Shown: positions 55,833 to 64,000 of the stretch, piece by piece
How positions within the stretch are numbered: the first letter of the stretch is position 1
Layout of the letters: each line of letters starts with the position of its first letter
Source of the DNA: GCA-2733415 sp965178655
GTDB taxonomy: Bacteria > Bacteroidota > Bacteroidia > Flavobacteriales > Flavobacteriaceae
NCBI GenBank assembly: GCA_965178655.1
Contig: OZ238266.1
Location: 744,001 to 808,000 of the forward strand
Reading direction: 5' to 3'
DNA length: 64,000 bases
Notes under the pieces: generated by a model
What the model was told of the DNA's origin: nothing
Seen by the model: the letters and a program-made list of their open reading frames with translations, nothing else
The model's database searches: none
Program-made: the position numbers and the translations under genes

Positions 55833-56828
55833 TTAATTAATTCCTGGACAATCACATTCATATTTTTGTGGTTTACAACCAATGTTTACTCCTAATGTAA
55901 TTTGATGAAAACCGCCAGCTGCTAATTTTACTTGTCCTGATTGGTGAGAATATGTATACCCGAACATATAGTTATTATAATTAACACCTATGAATGGTGT
56001 TATATATTGTAATTTCTGTGACACTCCAGATCCGTTAGCGGTAGCATACTCTGCCCCATCTAAACTACTGCGATATGATACTCCTCCCCATACTTTACCA
56101 AAATCTAATTTTCTATAGACCTTTGCATTGATATCAAACAGTGATTCTTTTGTTTCTGGAATATGCTGAAATAGTACAGATGGCTCAACAGTCCATGGGT
56201 TTCCATATTTTGAAAACACATATCCCATTGAAACTAAATATTTTCTAAGGTTTGTGCTTTCTTGTTCTGTATATAATGTACGTCCGGTACCCAAAATATT
56301 CTTAACTGTTACGTGTGCGTAAAAGTCTAATAAATGATATGATGCACCAATATCAACATTATAATATACCTCTGATTGTGATACGCCACTGTTTAGTGGA
56401 TCAAACAACACCCACTGGCTTTCATCTAGACTACTTTGAATAAAACCACCGCTAATACCAAAAGAAACCATATTTAGGTCAACTCGGTTACGACCTAACA
56501 TAATATGATGTGCATAGGTTAAATAAGCACCTGTCTGAGAATGAAACCCGTTTTTGTCATTAAATAAAATGATACCTGCTGCAGAGGGTTTGTATTCATC
56601 AAACCTTACATTGTAACTTGCAGTCATTAAGCTCGGTGCATTTTCTTGACCAAACCACTGCTGACGACCTGTTAGCCGTAACTTAGAACAATTTGAAGCG
56701 CCCGCCATTGATGGGTGAACCAAATAATAATTATCCATTAAATAGTCAGAATACACAGGTATTCCTTCTTGAGCATTTATTTTAAAAACAAAAAACAATG
56801 CAAGTATAACGTATAGGTTTTTAATCAT
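55833..56828 (-). CDS. PorP/SprF family type IX secretion membrane protein
   Basis: The 331-aa outer-membrane barrel has a signal peptide ending INAQ, then the hallmark YLMDNYYLVHPSMAGASNC and LRLTGRQQWFGQENAPSLMT, and later GFTYSH-like barrel strands (MFGYTYSHQSGQV). PorP/SprF proteins bind the type B C-terminal domain of adhesins and help their secretion. I start at the ATG at 56826-56828. No large adhesin gene lies beside it in this window, unlike the usual pairing. The C-terminus is unusual, ending CKPQKYECDCPGIN with three Cys. Confidence 0.88.
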   Translation of the reverse strand: MIKNLYVILALFFVFKINAQEGIPVYSDYLMDNYYLVHPSMAGASNCSKLRLTGRQQWFGQENAPSLMTASYNVRFDEYKPSAAGIILFNDKNGFHSQTGAYLTYAHHIMLGRNRVDLNMVSFGISGGFIQSSLDESQWVLFDPLNSGVSQSEVYYNVDIGASYHLLDFYAHVTVKNILGTGRTLYTEQESTNLRKYLVSMGYVFSKYGNPWTVEPSVLFQHIPETKESLFDINAKVYRKLDFGKVWGGVSYRSSLDGAEYATANGSGVSQKLQYITPFIGVNYNNYMFGYTYSHQSGQVKLAAGGFHQITLGVNIGCKPQKYECDCPGIN

Positions 56829-57026
56829 CTTTAATATGTTTCTTAGCAATGCTAATAAAAGCAGCATTGTAGATTATTTAAGTTGGGACAAAATTTAATT
56901 CTCAAATATAGAAAAAAATAAAAAATAAGCGTCATGATTTTTAAATATTATCCCCTAAAACAGATAATTAATTTGTTTTCAAATCATTTAAATCAAGTAT
57001 TTCTTTATTTTTGCCAAAAAAAAGAC

Positions 57027-57929
57027 ATGTCAACACATCATATTTCAATTGTTAAAACATCTTCCCCTAATATTGTTAAGTTTGAATCAAATCATTTTTT
57101 AACTCAACACCAAAATTTTGAATTCAATAACATAGATGAGGCAGGTAACTCTCAACTTGCAAAAGAGCTGTTTCACCTTCCTTTTGTTAAGAAAATATAC
57201 ATTTCTGGTAATTTTGTTGCTATTGAAAAATACAATATCGTTTCATGGGAGTCTATAGAAAATGATGTCGCTACACAGATACAAGATTTTTTAAATACTG
57301 GAAAAAATGCTGTAGACAATGATATTGCTCCAAAAAAAGTAGCGGTTACCGTTTATGCTGAAAGCACTCCAAACCCAGCAGTGATGAAGTTTGTAGCAAA
57401 TAAAAATTTAGTTGACACCATTTTTGAATTTAAAAGTATTGATGACGCAAAAATATCGCCATTAGCCACAAAATTATTTCACTTCCCTTTTGTAAAGGAA
57501 ATCTTTATTGATAAAAACTACGTATCTATTAGCAAGTACGACATTGCAGAATGGAATGATATTGCAAACTCTTTACGAGAAGAAATCAGAACCTTTATTG
57601 TTGAAGGCAATACTATAGTAGATACTACTATGGACAAGCCTACAAAGACCATAGCTCCTGAAATTAATTTAAACATTGATGACTTAGATGATATCTCTAC
57701 CGAAATTGTAAATGTTTTAAACGAATACATTAAACCAGCAGTTGCTAGTGATGGCGGAAATATTATGTTTGATTCTTATAACGAAACCACACAAGAGGTA
57801 CGTGTAATACTACAGGGTGCATGTAGCGGATGTCCTTCATCTACCATGACTTTAAAGAGTGGTATTGAGGCCACTTTAAAAGAGTTAATCCCTGGAAAAA
57901 TATCAACTGTAACTGCTATAAACGGATAG
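57027..57929 (+). CDS. NifU-like Fe-S scaffold with two Nfu N-terminal domains
   Basis: The 300-aa protein carries two tandem Nfu_N domains: residues about 1-90, starting HHISIVKTSSPNIVKFE, and about 105-195, with the better conserved TPNPAVMKFVANK. The C-terminal NifU domain has the Fe-S motif C266-SG-C269-PSS in LQGACSGCPSS. It probably assembles or delivers 4Fe-4S clusters. I use the ATG at 57027-57029; the longer frame contains no Nfu features. A -7 box TATTTTTG at 57006-57013 gives a leader of about 9 bases. The first Nfu_N copy is clearly diverged. Confidence 0.87.
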   Translation: MSTHHISIVKTSSPNIVKFESNHFLTQHQNFEFNNIDEAGNSQLAKELFHLPFVKKIYISGNFVAIEKYNIVSWESIENDVATQIQDFLNTGKNAVDNDIAPKKVAVTVYAESTPNPAVMKFVANKNLVDTIFEFKSIDDAKISPLATKLFHFPFVKEIFIDKNYVSISKYDIAEWNDIANSLREEIRTFIVEGNTIVDTTMDKPTKTIAPEINLNIDDLDDISTEIVNVLNEYIKPAVASDGGNIMFDSYNETTQEVRVILQGACSGCPSSTMTLKSGIEATLKELIPGKISTVTAING

Positions 57930-58012
57930 TTTTTCTATCTAAAACACTTACAATAAACAACCTACTTTTAGCAGGCTTGTTTTTTAAGAACGAACATTTT
58001 AACAAAAACTAA

Positions 58013-58040
58013 GAAACAGCCTCATTTGGGCTGTTTTTTT
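58013..58040. terminator. Bidirectional terminator between nifU-like and tsaB
   Basis: AAACAGCC-TCATTT-GGGCTGTTT with a T run on the plus strand lies 85 bases past the NifU-like stop and 2 bases from the tsaB stop on the other strand. The A run at the other side lets it serve both converging transcripts. Confidence 0.85.
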
Positions 58041-58041
58041 G

Positions 58042-58716
58042 TTAGATTTTCTTTTTAGCTGGGGTAACCAAAAAATCTTTTAGATAGTAAGGCTCAAAAT
58101 AAGCAACATCTTCAAAATTATTATTGTTGAATTTTGAATATACTAGAGCACTCATTTCATTTGCCGAAGGTAAGCTTTCTGAAAGAAAAACAGCATTTTC
58201 ATGCTGAAGTACTTCTTGTAGTTTTTCAGACTTATTACCTGCAAAATATACTTTATTGTCTTGTAAAAAAGACTCAAACGATTTTTCTGTTAATATTTCA
58301 GCTTCAATAGAACGTACAGATGCATAGTTTTTATTAAAAACTTGCGTATAAGCCTCCATTCGTCTTGCGTCAATCATAGATATAATTACACCATCTTCAA
58401 TTTTTTGTTGCATAGCTAGTGTCTGTAAAGTTTCAGTAGCTATTAACGGAATATCTAATGCAAAACACAAGCCTTTTGCCGTAGAAACACCTATACGCAA
58501 ACCTGTATATGAACCAGGACCCTTACTTACCGCTACTGCACTTAAATCTTTGTACTCTAAACTACATTCTTGTAGTGCAGCCGCTATAAAAGCATGCAGG
58601 TTTTCTGCGTGAGAATACCCATTACTTATTTCTTTTACGGCTATCGTTTTACCGTTTTTTGAGACGGCAACAGAACAGTTTTTTGTAGTTGTTTCTATTT
58701 GAAGTATATGCGTCAT
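58042..58716 (-). CDS. tsaB: tRNA threonylcarbamoyladenosine biosynthesis protein TsaB
   Basis: The 224-aa protein is a member of the Kae1/TsaD-like ASKHA fold that acts as dimerisation partner of TsaD in t6A37 synthesis. The features are ILQIETTTKNCSVAVS at the start, AVSKGPGSYTGLRIGVSTAKG and ALDIPLIATETL. TsaB lacks the metal-binding histidines of TsaD, as expected. I use the ATG at 58714-58716; the longer frame adds 45 non-homologous residues. It lies downstream of the TolC-like operon with a gap of 177 bases. Confidence 0.93.
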   Translation of the reverse strand: MTHILQIETTTKNCSVAVSKNGKTIAVKEISNGYSHAENLHAFIAAALQECSLEYKDLSAVAVSKGPGSYTGLRIGVSTAKGLCFALDIPLIATETLQTLAMQQKIEDGVIISMIDARRMEAYTQVFNKNYASVRSIEAEILTEKSFESFLQDNKVYFAGNKSEKLQEVLQHENAVFLSESLPSANEMSALVYSKFNNNNFEDVAYFEPYYLKDFLVTPAKKKI

Positions 58717-58893
58717 ACTATTTATTTTCTCCTTGAGAACTTCATCTTTTAATACCTTTAGGCAATAGGTTAATTCTGATGCAAAAGTCGGTTTTTTTAA
58801 GATATACGCAACAAAAAGGAAGTGAAAATCTTTATAAAAGAAAAAGCACACTCATAAAAAACAAGTGTGCTTTTTAACAAAAATTATAATTCT

Positions 58894-60222
58894 TTAGTTT
58901 ATTAGTGATTTTCCTGCATAAAAGTCTAGCACTTTTGTTTTAAACACAAAATCATACTTTGCATTTACCAAGCTTGTACGAGCACTCACTAAGTTATTTC
59001 TTGAAAGATCTAAATCATATGAGTTCATTGCACCTATACTATACTGTTCTTGTGCATTGGCAAAAGCCAATTCTTGTGCTTTTAATGACTTTTTAGCCGC
59101 ATCATATGTTTTTAAAGCTGCACTAGCATCTGTAAAAGCACGCTCTATGTTTGACTGTAAAGTTAGTTTTGCTTGCTCTAATCCTAAATATGCATTTTCT
59201 TCTTGAATTTTAGATTTTGTAACTGATGTTTTGTTTTGAAATCTTGAAAAGATAGGGATGCTAATATTTAAGGCTATACTGTGTCCTTTATTATCATTTA
59301 ACTCATTGAAAAATGAGGTTTTAATGATATCTTCTTTTGCCTCGCTAAAAAAAGTACTATAGCCATAGTTTAAGTTTACACTTGGGTAATATCCTGCTTG
59401 TGCTATTTTAGTGCCTAATTTTGCAATATCTATGTTTTTTTTACTTGATTTTATTTCACTTCTATTGGTTACAGCAAAGTTATATATGTTATCACTGCTG
59501 GCGTATAGCATTGCCGCTGTTGGCGTACCAACATTAATTGTTTTTATCTCAAAGTTTTTAGCAGGCACCTGTAGTAATTGTGCCAATCCTAACTTTGCTA
59601 AAGTAACGTTGTTCTCGGCAGCAACTAAACGTTGTTCATCATTTGCCAAGGTAGCCTCTATTGTATATAAATTAGCTTTTGGTTGCACACCAGCGTCAAC
59701 TAATTCTTGTACTTGACTTAATTGTGCTTTACTGAAATTTACCTGTGATAGCGCTGTGTTTACATTTTCTTGATTAAACAATATATTTAAGTAGCTATTT
59801 ACAACATTTAATGAAATGTCATCTTTAATTTTAGCCAATTCTAATGTACTGGCTTCTAATTGTAGCTTAGATTGTTTATACAAGTTTAATGTTCTGAATC
59901 CGTTAAAAACCGATTGAGACATGTTTACACTAAAGTTATTGGTATACTTTGTTTGATTATTTAACTCTTGAAAAGTTACCTGATCATATCCCGAACCAAT
60001 AGACACATTTTGTGAGGCACTTGCTCCAAAAGAAGGCAAGAATTGTCCTTTATTAGCGACTACACTTTGTGTATAGGTTTGCGTATTTAACTCCGCTTGT
60101 TTTACCGTTATGTTATGTGCTAATGCATGGTTAACACATTCTTGCAAACTCCATTCATTTTGCTGTGCAATAGCAACCGAACTTATAGATACTGCAATAA
60201 GTATTGTGATTATTTTTTTCAT
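58894..60222 (-). CDS. TolC family outer-membrane efflux protein
   Basis: The 442-aa protein has a signal peptide ending AIAQQ and the duplicated TolC structure: long coiled-coil helices (about 150-230 and 330-420) and short barrel strands with LNYGYSTFF. It forms the outer-membrane exit duct. It is the last gene of an export operon: ATPase, two FtsX permeases, adaptor, TolC. It follows the adaptor after 92 bases. The substrate is unknown. Confidence 0.93.
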   Translation of the reverse strand: MKKIITILIAVSISSVAIAQQNEWSLQECVNHALAHNITVKQAELNTQTYTQSVVANKGQFLPSFGASASQNVSIGSGYDQVTFQELNNQTKYTNNFSVNMSQSVFNGFRTLNLYKQSKLQLEASTLELAKIKDDISLNVVNSYLNILFNQENVNTALSQVNFSKAQLSQVQELVDAGVQPKANLYTIEATLANDEQRLVAAENNVTLAKLGLAQLLQVPAKNFEIKTINVGTPTAAMLYASSDNIYNFAVTNRSEIKSSKKNIDIAKLGTKIAQAGYYPSVNLNYGYSTFFSEAKEDIIKTSFFNELNDNKGHSIALNISIPIFSRFQNKTSVTKSKIQEENAYLGLEQAKLTLQSNIERAFTDASAALKTYDAAKKSLKAQELAFANAQEQYSIGAMNSYDLDLSRNNLVSARTSLVNAKYDFVFKTKVLDFYAGKSLIN

Positions 60223-60314
60223 AGTCTAGATAGGTTCAATAACCTGTGTTTATATTTATTGTTCTTCACTAACCACATGTCTTTTAACCGACAGGTAGCC
60301 TTTATATAACTGTA

Positions 60315-61442
60315 TTAGTCATTATCTTCTTCCTCTTTATCATCTTCTTTAGAAGCTTTATTCCAAACTTTAATTTTGTCACCGTCTTCTAGTCCTTCTA
60401 AAATTTCAACGTTAATTCCGTCAGAAATTCCTAGGGTAACGTTAACTTTTTTGAATTTTTGCTCTGAGGTTTCTACTTCAACAAATGGCTTTTCGGTTAA
60501 TCTATTAAACTGTAATAAAGATTCTTTTATAGCAAAAACACTATCTTTTTTAGCCAAACCAATTTCAGCATTTGCGCTATAGCCAGCTCTTATATAAGTA
60601 TCATCATCTATACGAACATCTGCTTTTATAGTAAACTGAACTGCGCCAGATTCTTCTTTTCCTTTAGGCGCTACAAAAGTTAGTGTTGCTGGAAATTCTT
60701 TCCCTTCAATAGCACCTAACTTAATATTAATTTCACGACCTTCATTTAATTTTCCTACTTCTGCCTCGTCTACTTTTCCTTCAAAAATCATTTTACTCAT
60801 ATCTGCAATAGTAGCGATAGTAGTTCCGGCATTAAAGGTGTTACTTTCAATAACTTGGTTTCCTTCACGAACTGGTATTTCTAAGATTGTTCCTGAAATC
60901 TGAGCAATTATATTAGTATTTGCTGCGCTTCCTGCACCAGCTACAGATCCTTTTTTTATGATTTGATAATCTGTTTCTGCTTGTATCTTACTTTGTTTTG
61001 CTTGTAGAAATGACAGTTCACTGTTTTCAAAGTCTTGTTGTGAAATAATGCCTTTTTCAAAAAGCGATTTATTACGCTTATACAAGGTTTTAGTGTTGTT
61101 ATATGATAGCACAGCCGATTTTACTCTACTCTGTGAACTGGCTAAGTTTTGTGCGTTTGGCACTACTCTAATACGGGCAATTAAATCACCTTTTTTAACC
61201 AAGTCACCTTCTTCTACTAAAATCTCAGACACAATACCTGAAATTTGCGGTTTTAACTCAACTTCTTCTTCAGGGTTTACTTTTCCTGTAGCTACAGTTT
61301 TGGTAGCTATACTTGCTTTAAATGGCTGCTCGGTAGTATACTCTACTGCAGCTTTTGAATTTTTATCTGCAAAAAATTTCATCACTACTACTAACAAGCC
61401 AAATGCGACTATTATTAGTGCTATTTTAAGTATTTTATTCAT
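60315..61442 (-). CDS. Periplasmic adaptor (MacA/HlyD-like membrane fusion protein)
   Basis: The 375-aa protein has one N-terminal membrane anchor (about 5-22), then a biotinyl-lipoyl half-domain (VSEILVEEGDLVKKGDLIARI), a helical hairpin (about 100-165), the second lipoyl half (ISGTILEIPVREGNQVI) and beta-barrel and membrane-proximal domains. It bridges the inner-membrane ABC transporter to the TolC-like duct. The C-terminus is very acidic (KEDDKEEEDND). It lies 35 bases downstream of the 413-aa permease. Confidence 0.93.
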   Translation of the reverse strand: MNKILKIALIIVAFGLLVVVMKFFADKNSKAAVEYTTEQPFKASIATKTVATGKVNPEEEVELKPQISGIVSEILVEEGDLVKKGDLIARIRVVPNAQNLASSQSRVKSAVLSYNNTKTLYKRNKSLFEKGIISQQDFENSELSFLQAKQSKIQAETDYQIIKKGSVAGAGSAANTNIIAQISGTILEIPVREGNQVIESNTFNAGTTIATIADMSKMIFEGKVDEAEVGKLNEGREINIKLGAIEGKEFPATLTFVAPKGKEESGAVQFTIKADVRIDDDTYIRAGYSANAEIGLAKKDSVFAIKESLLQFNRLTEKPFVEVETSEQKFKKVNVTLGISDGINVEILEGLEDGDKIKVWNKASKEDDKEEEDND

Positions 61443-61477
61443 GGTGTTTGTATTTATTAATTATATATAATTTGTTT

Positions 61478-62719
61478 TTATTCTTCTCTTAAAGCATCAA
61501 TTGGTTTAACACTAGTAGCTTTATGGGCAGGTATTAATCCTATTAACGTTCCTAATACTACTAAAACGGCTAGTGCTAAAAACACTATTGGTATAGATAC
61601 TGATGCGTTAACTAATTTAGCATCTGCACCTTGTCCGAAATTATGATCCACTATCATGAGTACTAATCCTCCCGTAATAATTCCGGCTAAGCCAGCAACC
61701 ATTGTAAGCAGTACCGACTCCATTACAATCTGACGTTTAATCTCGAATGGCGTAGCACCTAAAGCCCTACGTATTCCGATTTCTTTGGTACGCTCCTTTA
61801 CGGTTATAAGCAATATATTCCCGATAGCAAATACTCCTGCAAATAAGGTTGCTAAGCCTACAAACCATGTTAAAAACTGCATTCCTGTTAAAAATCCTGT
61901 GAATTTTTTAAATTCTTTTCCTAAGTTAAAACTTCCAAAAGCACGCTTATCTTTTGGGTGTACTTTATTTAAGTTTTTAAGTAATAATTTGGCATCAAGC
62001 TCTATTTGCTTGATATCATAATTTGGTTTTCCGGTAATCATCATCCAACCAATATTTTCTCCCATATTATATATTTGCTGAAAGGTAGAAAACGGGATAT
62101 GTAAATCTGATGAAGGACCTCCCATCATTCCTGGTTCATAGATACCTACAACTTTAAAGTTAATACTATTGACTTGTATGTATTGCCCTATAGCATCTTC
62201 ATCTTTTTCAAAGAGTTGCTTATAGGCGTCTTCGGAAATTACGGTAACTTTCTTATATCCGTCTATATCATTCTGGTTGATAAAACGGCCGAAGAGCATT
62301 TTTTTCTTCTGAACTTTATCTAATAACGGATAGTCGCCGTTTACATTAAAATTACCTGACTGAAAACCTTTAATAACAATAGCGCCTATTTGGTTACGTG
62401 GCACTACAAATTCTATGCCTTCAACCTCTCTTTCTACTGCTTTTGCATCTTGCAAAGTTAACCTTATCTGTTTTCCTTCTTGAAAACCTTTAAATGGCTC
62501 ACTGGTTACTTGTCCCCAAATAAACACACTGTTTGTAGCAAAATCACCAAACAGTCTATTAAATGAATTTTCCATGCCACGTGCAGTTCCTAACAGCCCG
62601 ATAAGCAATAGTATTCCCCACCATACACCTACCATGGTAATGATTGTACGAAATTTATTTTTGCTTAAGCTATCATAAATTTCTTGCCAAGAATCCTTAT
62701 CTACTAAAAATTTCAACAT
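61478..62719 (-). CDS. ABC transporter permease (MacB-like, FtsX domain)
   Basis: This 413-aa protein has an N-terminal helix (about 27-50), a large periplasmic MacB-type domain (about 55-285) and three C-terminal helices. The FtsX motif KERTKEIGIRRALGATPFEIKRQ (about 312-332, quoted in part) is clear. No ATPase domain is fused, so the ATPase is separate. It is the second of two related permeases (the other ends 2 bases upstream), which may form a heterodimer. The last residues TSVKPIDALREE match the family end. Confidence 0.93.
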   Translation of the reverse strand: MLKFLVDKDSWQEIYDSLSKNKFRTIITMVGVWWGILLLIGLLGTARGMENSFNRLFGDFATNSVFIWGQVTSEPFKGFQEGKQIRLTLQDAKAVEREVEGIEFVVPRNQIGAIVIKGFQSGNFNVNGDYPLLDKVQKKKMLFGRFINQNDIDGYKKVTVISEDAYKQLFEKDEDAIGQYIQVNSINFKVVGIYEPGMMGGPSSDLHIPFSTFQQIYNMGENIGWMMITGKPNYDIKQIELDAKLLLKNLNKVHPKDKRAFGSFNLGKEFKKFTGFLTGMQFLTWFVGLATLFAGVFAIGNILLITVKERTKEIGIRRALGATPFEIKRQIVMESVLLTMVAGLAGIITGGLVLMIVDHNFGQGADAKLVNASVSIPIVFLALAVLVVLGTLIGLIPAHKATSVKPIDALREE

Positions 62720-62721
62720 AA

Positions 62722-63951
62722 TTATTCGTCTCTAAGTGCTACAATTGGTTTTATTCTCGCTGCTCGTTTTGCAGGCACATATCCTGCTATTGCTCCTGCT
62801 ATAATAAGTATAACTGTTGCTCCTGCTATTAAATTTGTGCTTACACTTGGGTTGGTAATAAAGTAAGACTCTAGGCTATCGCCTATTAATGCCAATACAC
62901 CCATACCTATTAACAATCCTAAATACCCTGCCAATGCTGTAATTAAAACAGATTCTAACATAATCATACGAACAATTGATTTTGGAGTAGCCCCTAGTGC
63001 TTTTCTAATCCCTAATTCTTTGGTGCGTTCCTTTACTACAAAAATCATGATATTGGCGATACCTACAATTCCTGCAATAAGAGTACCCATACCAATAATC
63101 ATAATCAATATTCCTAAAACCCCTGTCATTTGGTTAACATTTTTAGAGGCTTCTGCCATATTACGAACCCTAACTGCACGCTGATCTTTTGGCGAAACTC
63201 TAAATCTTTCTTTTAATTTTTTGGTAAGCGACTTACTAAATTTAAGTGCTTGATCAAAACCCATGTTTGGATTGTAAGTCAGGTTTATTTGATCTACGTA
63301 ATCATTGTTTCCATAAATACTTTGTGCAGTACTAATAGGTATATAGGCCATACGCTCTTCATTATCGCCACCGTCATCACGAAATACACCAATAACTTTA
63401 TATGAAATACCACCTAGATTAATGTACTTTCCTAAAGCAACAGTTTTGGAGAACAAATCTTCTTCTACCAAACGACCAATAACAACTACTTTTGCTTTTT
63501 CTTGAAGATCTTTTACAGAAATATATCGGCCTTCATAGATTAATGTTTTTTCAAGATATTGATGATCTGGATGTACAGCCCTAATTGGATACACATTTTT
63601 TTCTCCCCTATAAGAGGCAGCTAAATTTTTATATACACGAGAGGTGATGTATTGTACTTTATCTCCAAATTCGTCTTTTAAATAGGCATACTCATCATTT
63701 GTGAATTGTATTTTTCGACCTGACTTATACCCTTTGTATGGTTTGGTTGTTTTACCCGATTGTATAAAAATAGAATTTTGGGCATCATCTTTAAAAAAAC
63801 TATTAAAGGTGTTCTCTAAACCATTTGCAATACCAAACAATAGGGTAAATAACAAAATAGCAAAGGCTACCGTGAACCCCGACAACAAGCTTCTCAGTTT
63901 ATTTTTACTGATACTCTGTAATATTTCTCGCCAAAGATCTAAATCAAACAT
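62722..63951 (-). CDS. ABC transporter permease (MacB-like, FtsX domain)
   Basis: The 409-aa permease is a paralogue of the next gene: N-terminal helix (about 24-46), periplasmic MacB domain, and three C-terminal helices with KERTKELGIRKALGATPKSI in the FtsX region. It ends ARIKPIVALRDE. The start codon lies inside the last codons of an upstream frame (TATGTTTGA), consistent with translational coupling to the ATP-binding subunit. With the adaptor and TolC it forms a tripartite exporter. Confidence 0.93.
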   Translation of the reverse strand: MFDLDLWREILQSISKNKLRSLLSGFTVAFAILLFTLLFGIANGLENTFNSFFKDDAQNSIFIQSGKTTKPYKGYKSGRKIQFTNDEYAYLKDEFGDKVQYITSRVYKNLAASYRGEKNVYPIRAVHPDHQYLEKTLIYEGRYISVKDLQEKAKVVVIGRLVEEDLFSKTVALGKYINLGGISYKVIGVFRDDGGDNEERMAYIPISTAQSIYGNNDYVDQINLTYNPNMGFDQALKFSKSLTKKLKERFRVSPKDQRAVRVRNMAEASKNVNQMTGVLGILIMIIGMGTLIAGIVGIANIMIFVVKERTKELGIRKALGATPKSIVRMIMLESVLITALAGYLGLLIGMGVLALIGDSLESYFITNPSVSTNLIAGATVILIIAGAIAGYVPAKRAARIKPIVALRDE

Positions 63952-64000
63952 ATTGTGATGCTCTTACTTGGGTTACAAATGCGTCTTCCATTATCACACC
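63944..64000 (-). CDS. ABC transporter ATP-binding protein, C-terminal end only
   Basis: The minus strand from the right edge is open for 18 codons, ending VIMEDAFVTQVRASQYV and then a stop that overlaps the permease start. The D-G-x-I-x-x-D-like spacing before the end is usual for the C-terminus of MacB-type ATP-binding subunits. The identification leans on operon position, since the domain itself is outside the window. Confidence 0.6.
   Translation of the reverse strand, partial: GVIMEDAFVTQVRASQYV

Noticed and set aside
56934..57026. N-terminal extension of the NifU-like protein
   Set aside because: The stretch contains the -7 box TATTTTTG and lacks Nfu features, so it is the promoter and leader rather than coding.

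Overview
The window is a chromosomal segment of a gliding or T9SS-bearing member of the Flavobacteriaceae (Bacteroidetes). Support comes from the AT-rich sequence, Bacteroidetes-type promoters (TTG, 18-20 bp, TAnnTTTG), the core of the type IX secretion/gliding machinery (porU, porV, gldJ, gldK-L-M-N), SusC-like and CarboxypepD_reg-type TonB receptors, a PorP/SprF protein and HYC_CC_PP/DUF983 family proteins. No rRNA or CRISPR array is visible. One tRNA, an initiator tRNA-fMet, lies on the minus strand at 29836-29908.

Layout. 1-5.2 kb holds a truncated lipoprotein gene, then a TetR-controlled operon (TetR, MMPL/RND exporter, LolA-like protein, outer-membrane barrel). Two identical palindromic operators flank the tetR gene. 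5.2-10.4 kb carries an SDR, pyruvate dehydrogenase E2 and E1-alpha, cytidine deaminase and PorV. 10.5-17.6 kb carries PorU, and divergently GldJ and MurF. A self-regulated-looking Fic gene (17.8-18.9 kb) follows.

18.94-29.85 kb is an integrative element of about 10.9 kb inserted in the 3' end of tRNA-fMet. It has an imperfect 21-bp direct repeat at its ends, paired CGGGAA arm-like sites just inside both ends, a tyrosine recombinase, an RteC-like protein and an excisionase-type HTH. It also has a 475-aa protein that I read as a compact superfamily-A/T7-RNAP-like polymerase (TV-Pol type), a 1261-aa membrane YobI-like P-loop ATPase, and a two-gene DUF3293 module bracketed by nested palindromes. 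The insertion has moved the tRNA gene away from its own terminator, which is still visible at 18900-18932.

30-42 kb returns to core genes: ABC-F ATPase, DUF983, a DAO-type oxidoreductase, gldN-M-L-K, an arginase-fold protein missing half its metal ligands, and topA. 42.3-48.9 kb runs on the plus strand: miaB, a sigma-54 activator ATPase, lptE, a TPR-like protein, secG, groES and groEL. 49-52.2 kb is a probable copper/heavy-metal uptake set (HMA protein, TonB receptor, HYC_CC_PP protein). 52.3-58.7 kb has a large TonB receptor, gamma-carbonic anhydrase-like protein, PorP/SprF, NifU-like Fe-S scaffold and TsaB. 58.9-64 kb is a tripartite MacAB-TolC-like export operon that runs off the right edge.

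Working together: PorU/PorV and GldK-L-M-N/GldJ form the secretion motor and sortase that deliver CTD-tagged proteins to the surface. The integrative element is the accessory part of the window, and it holds the least characterised proteins.
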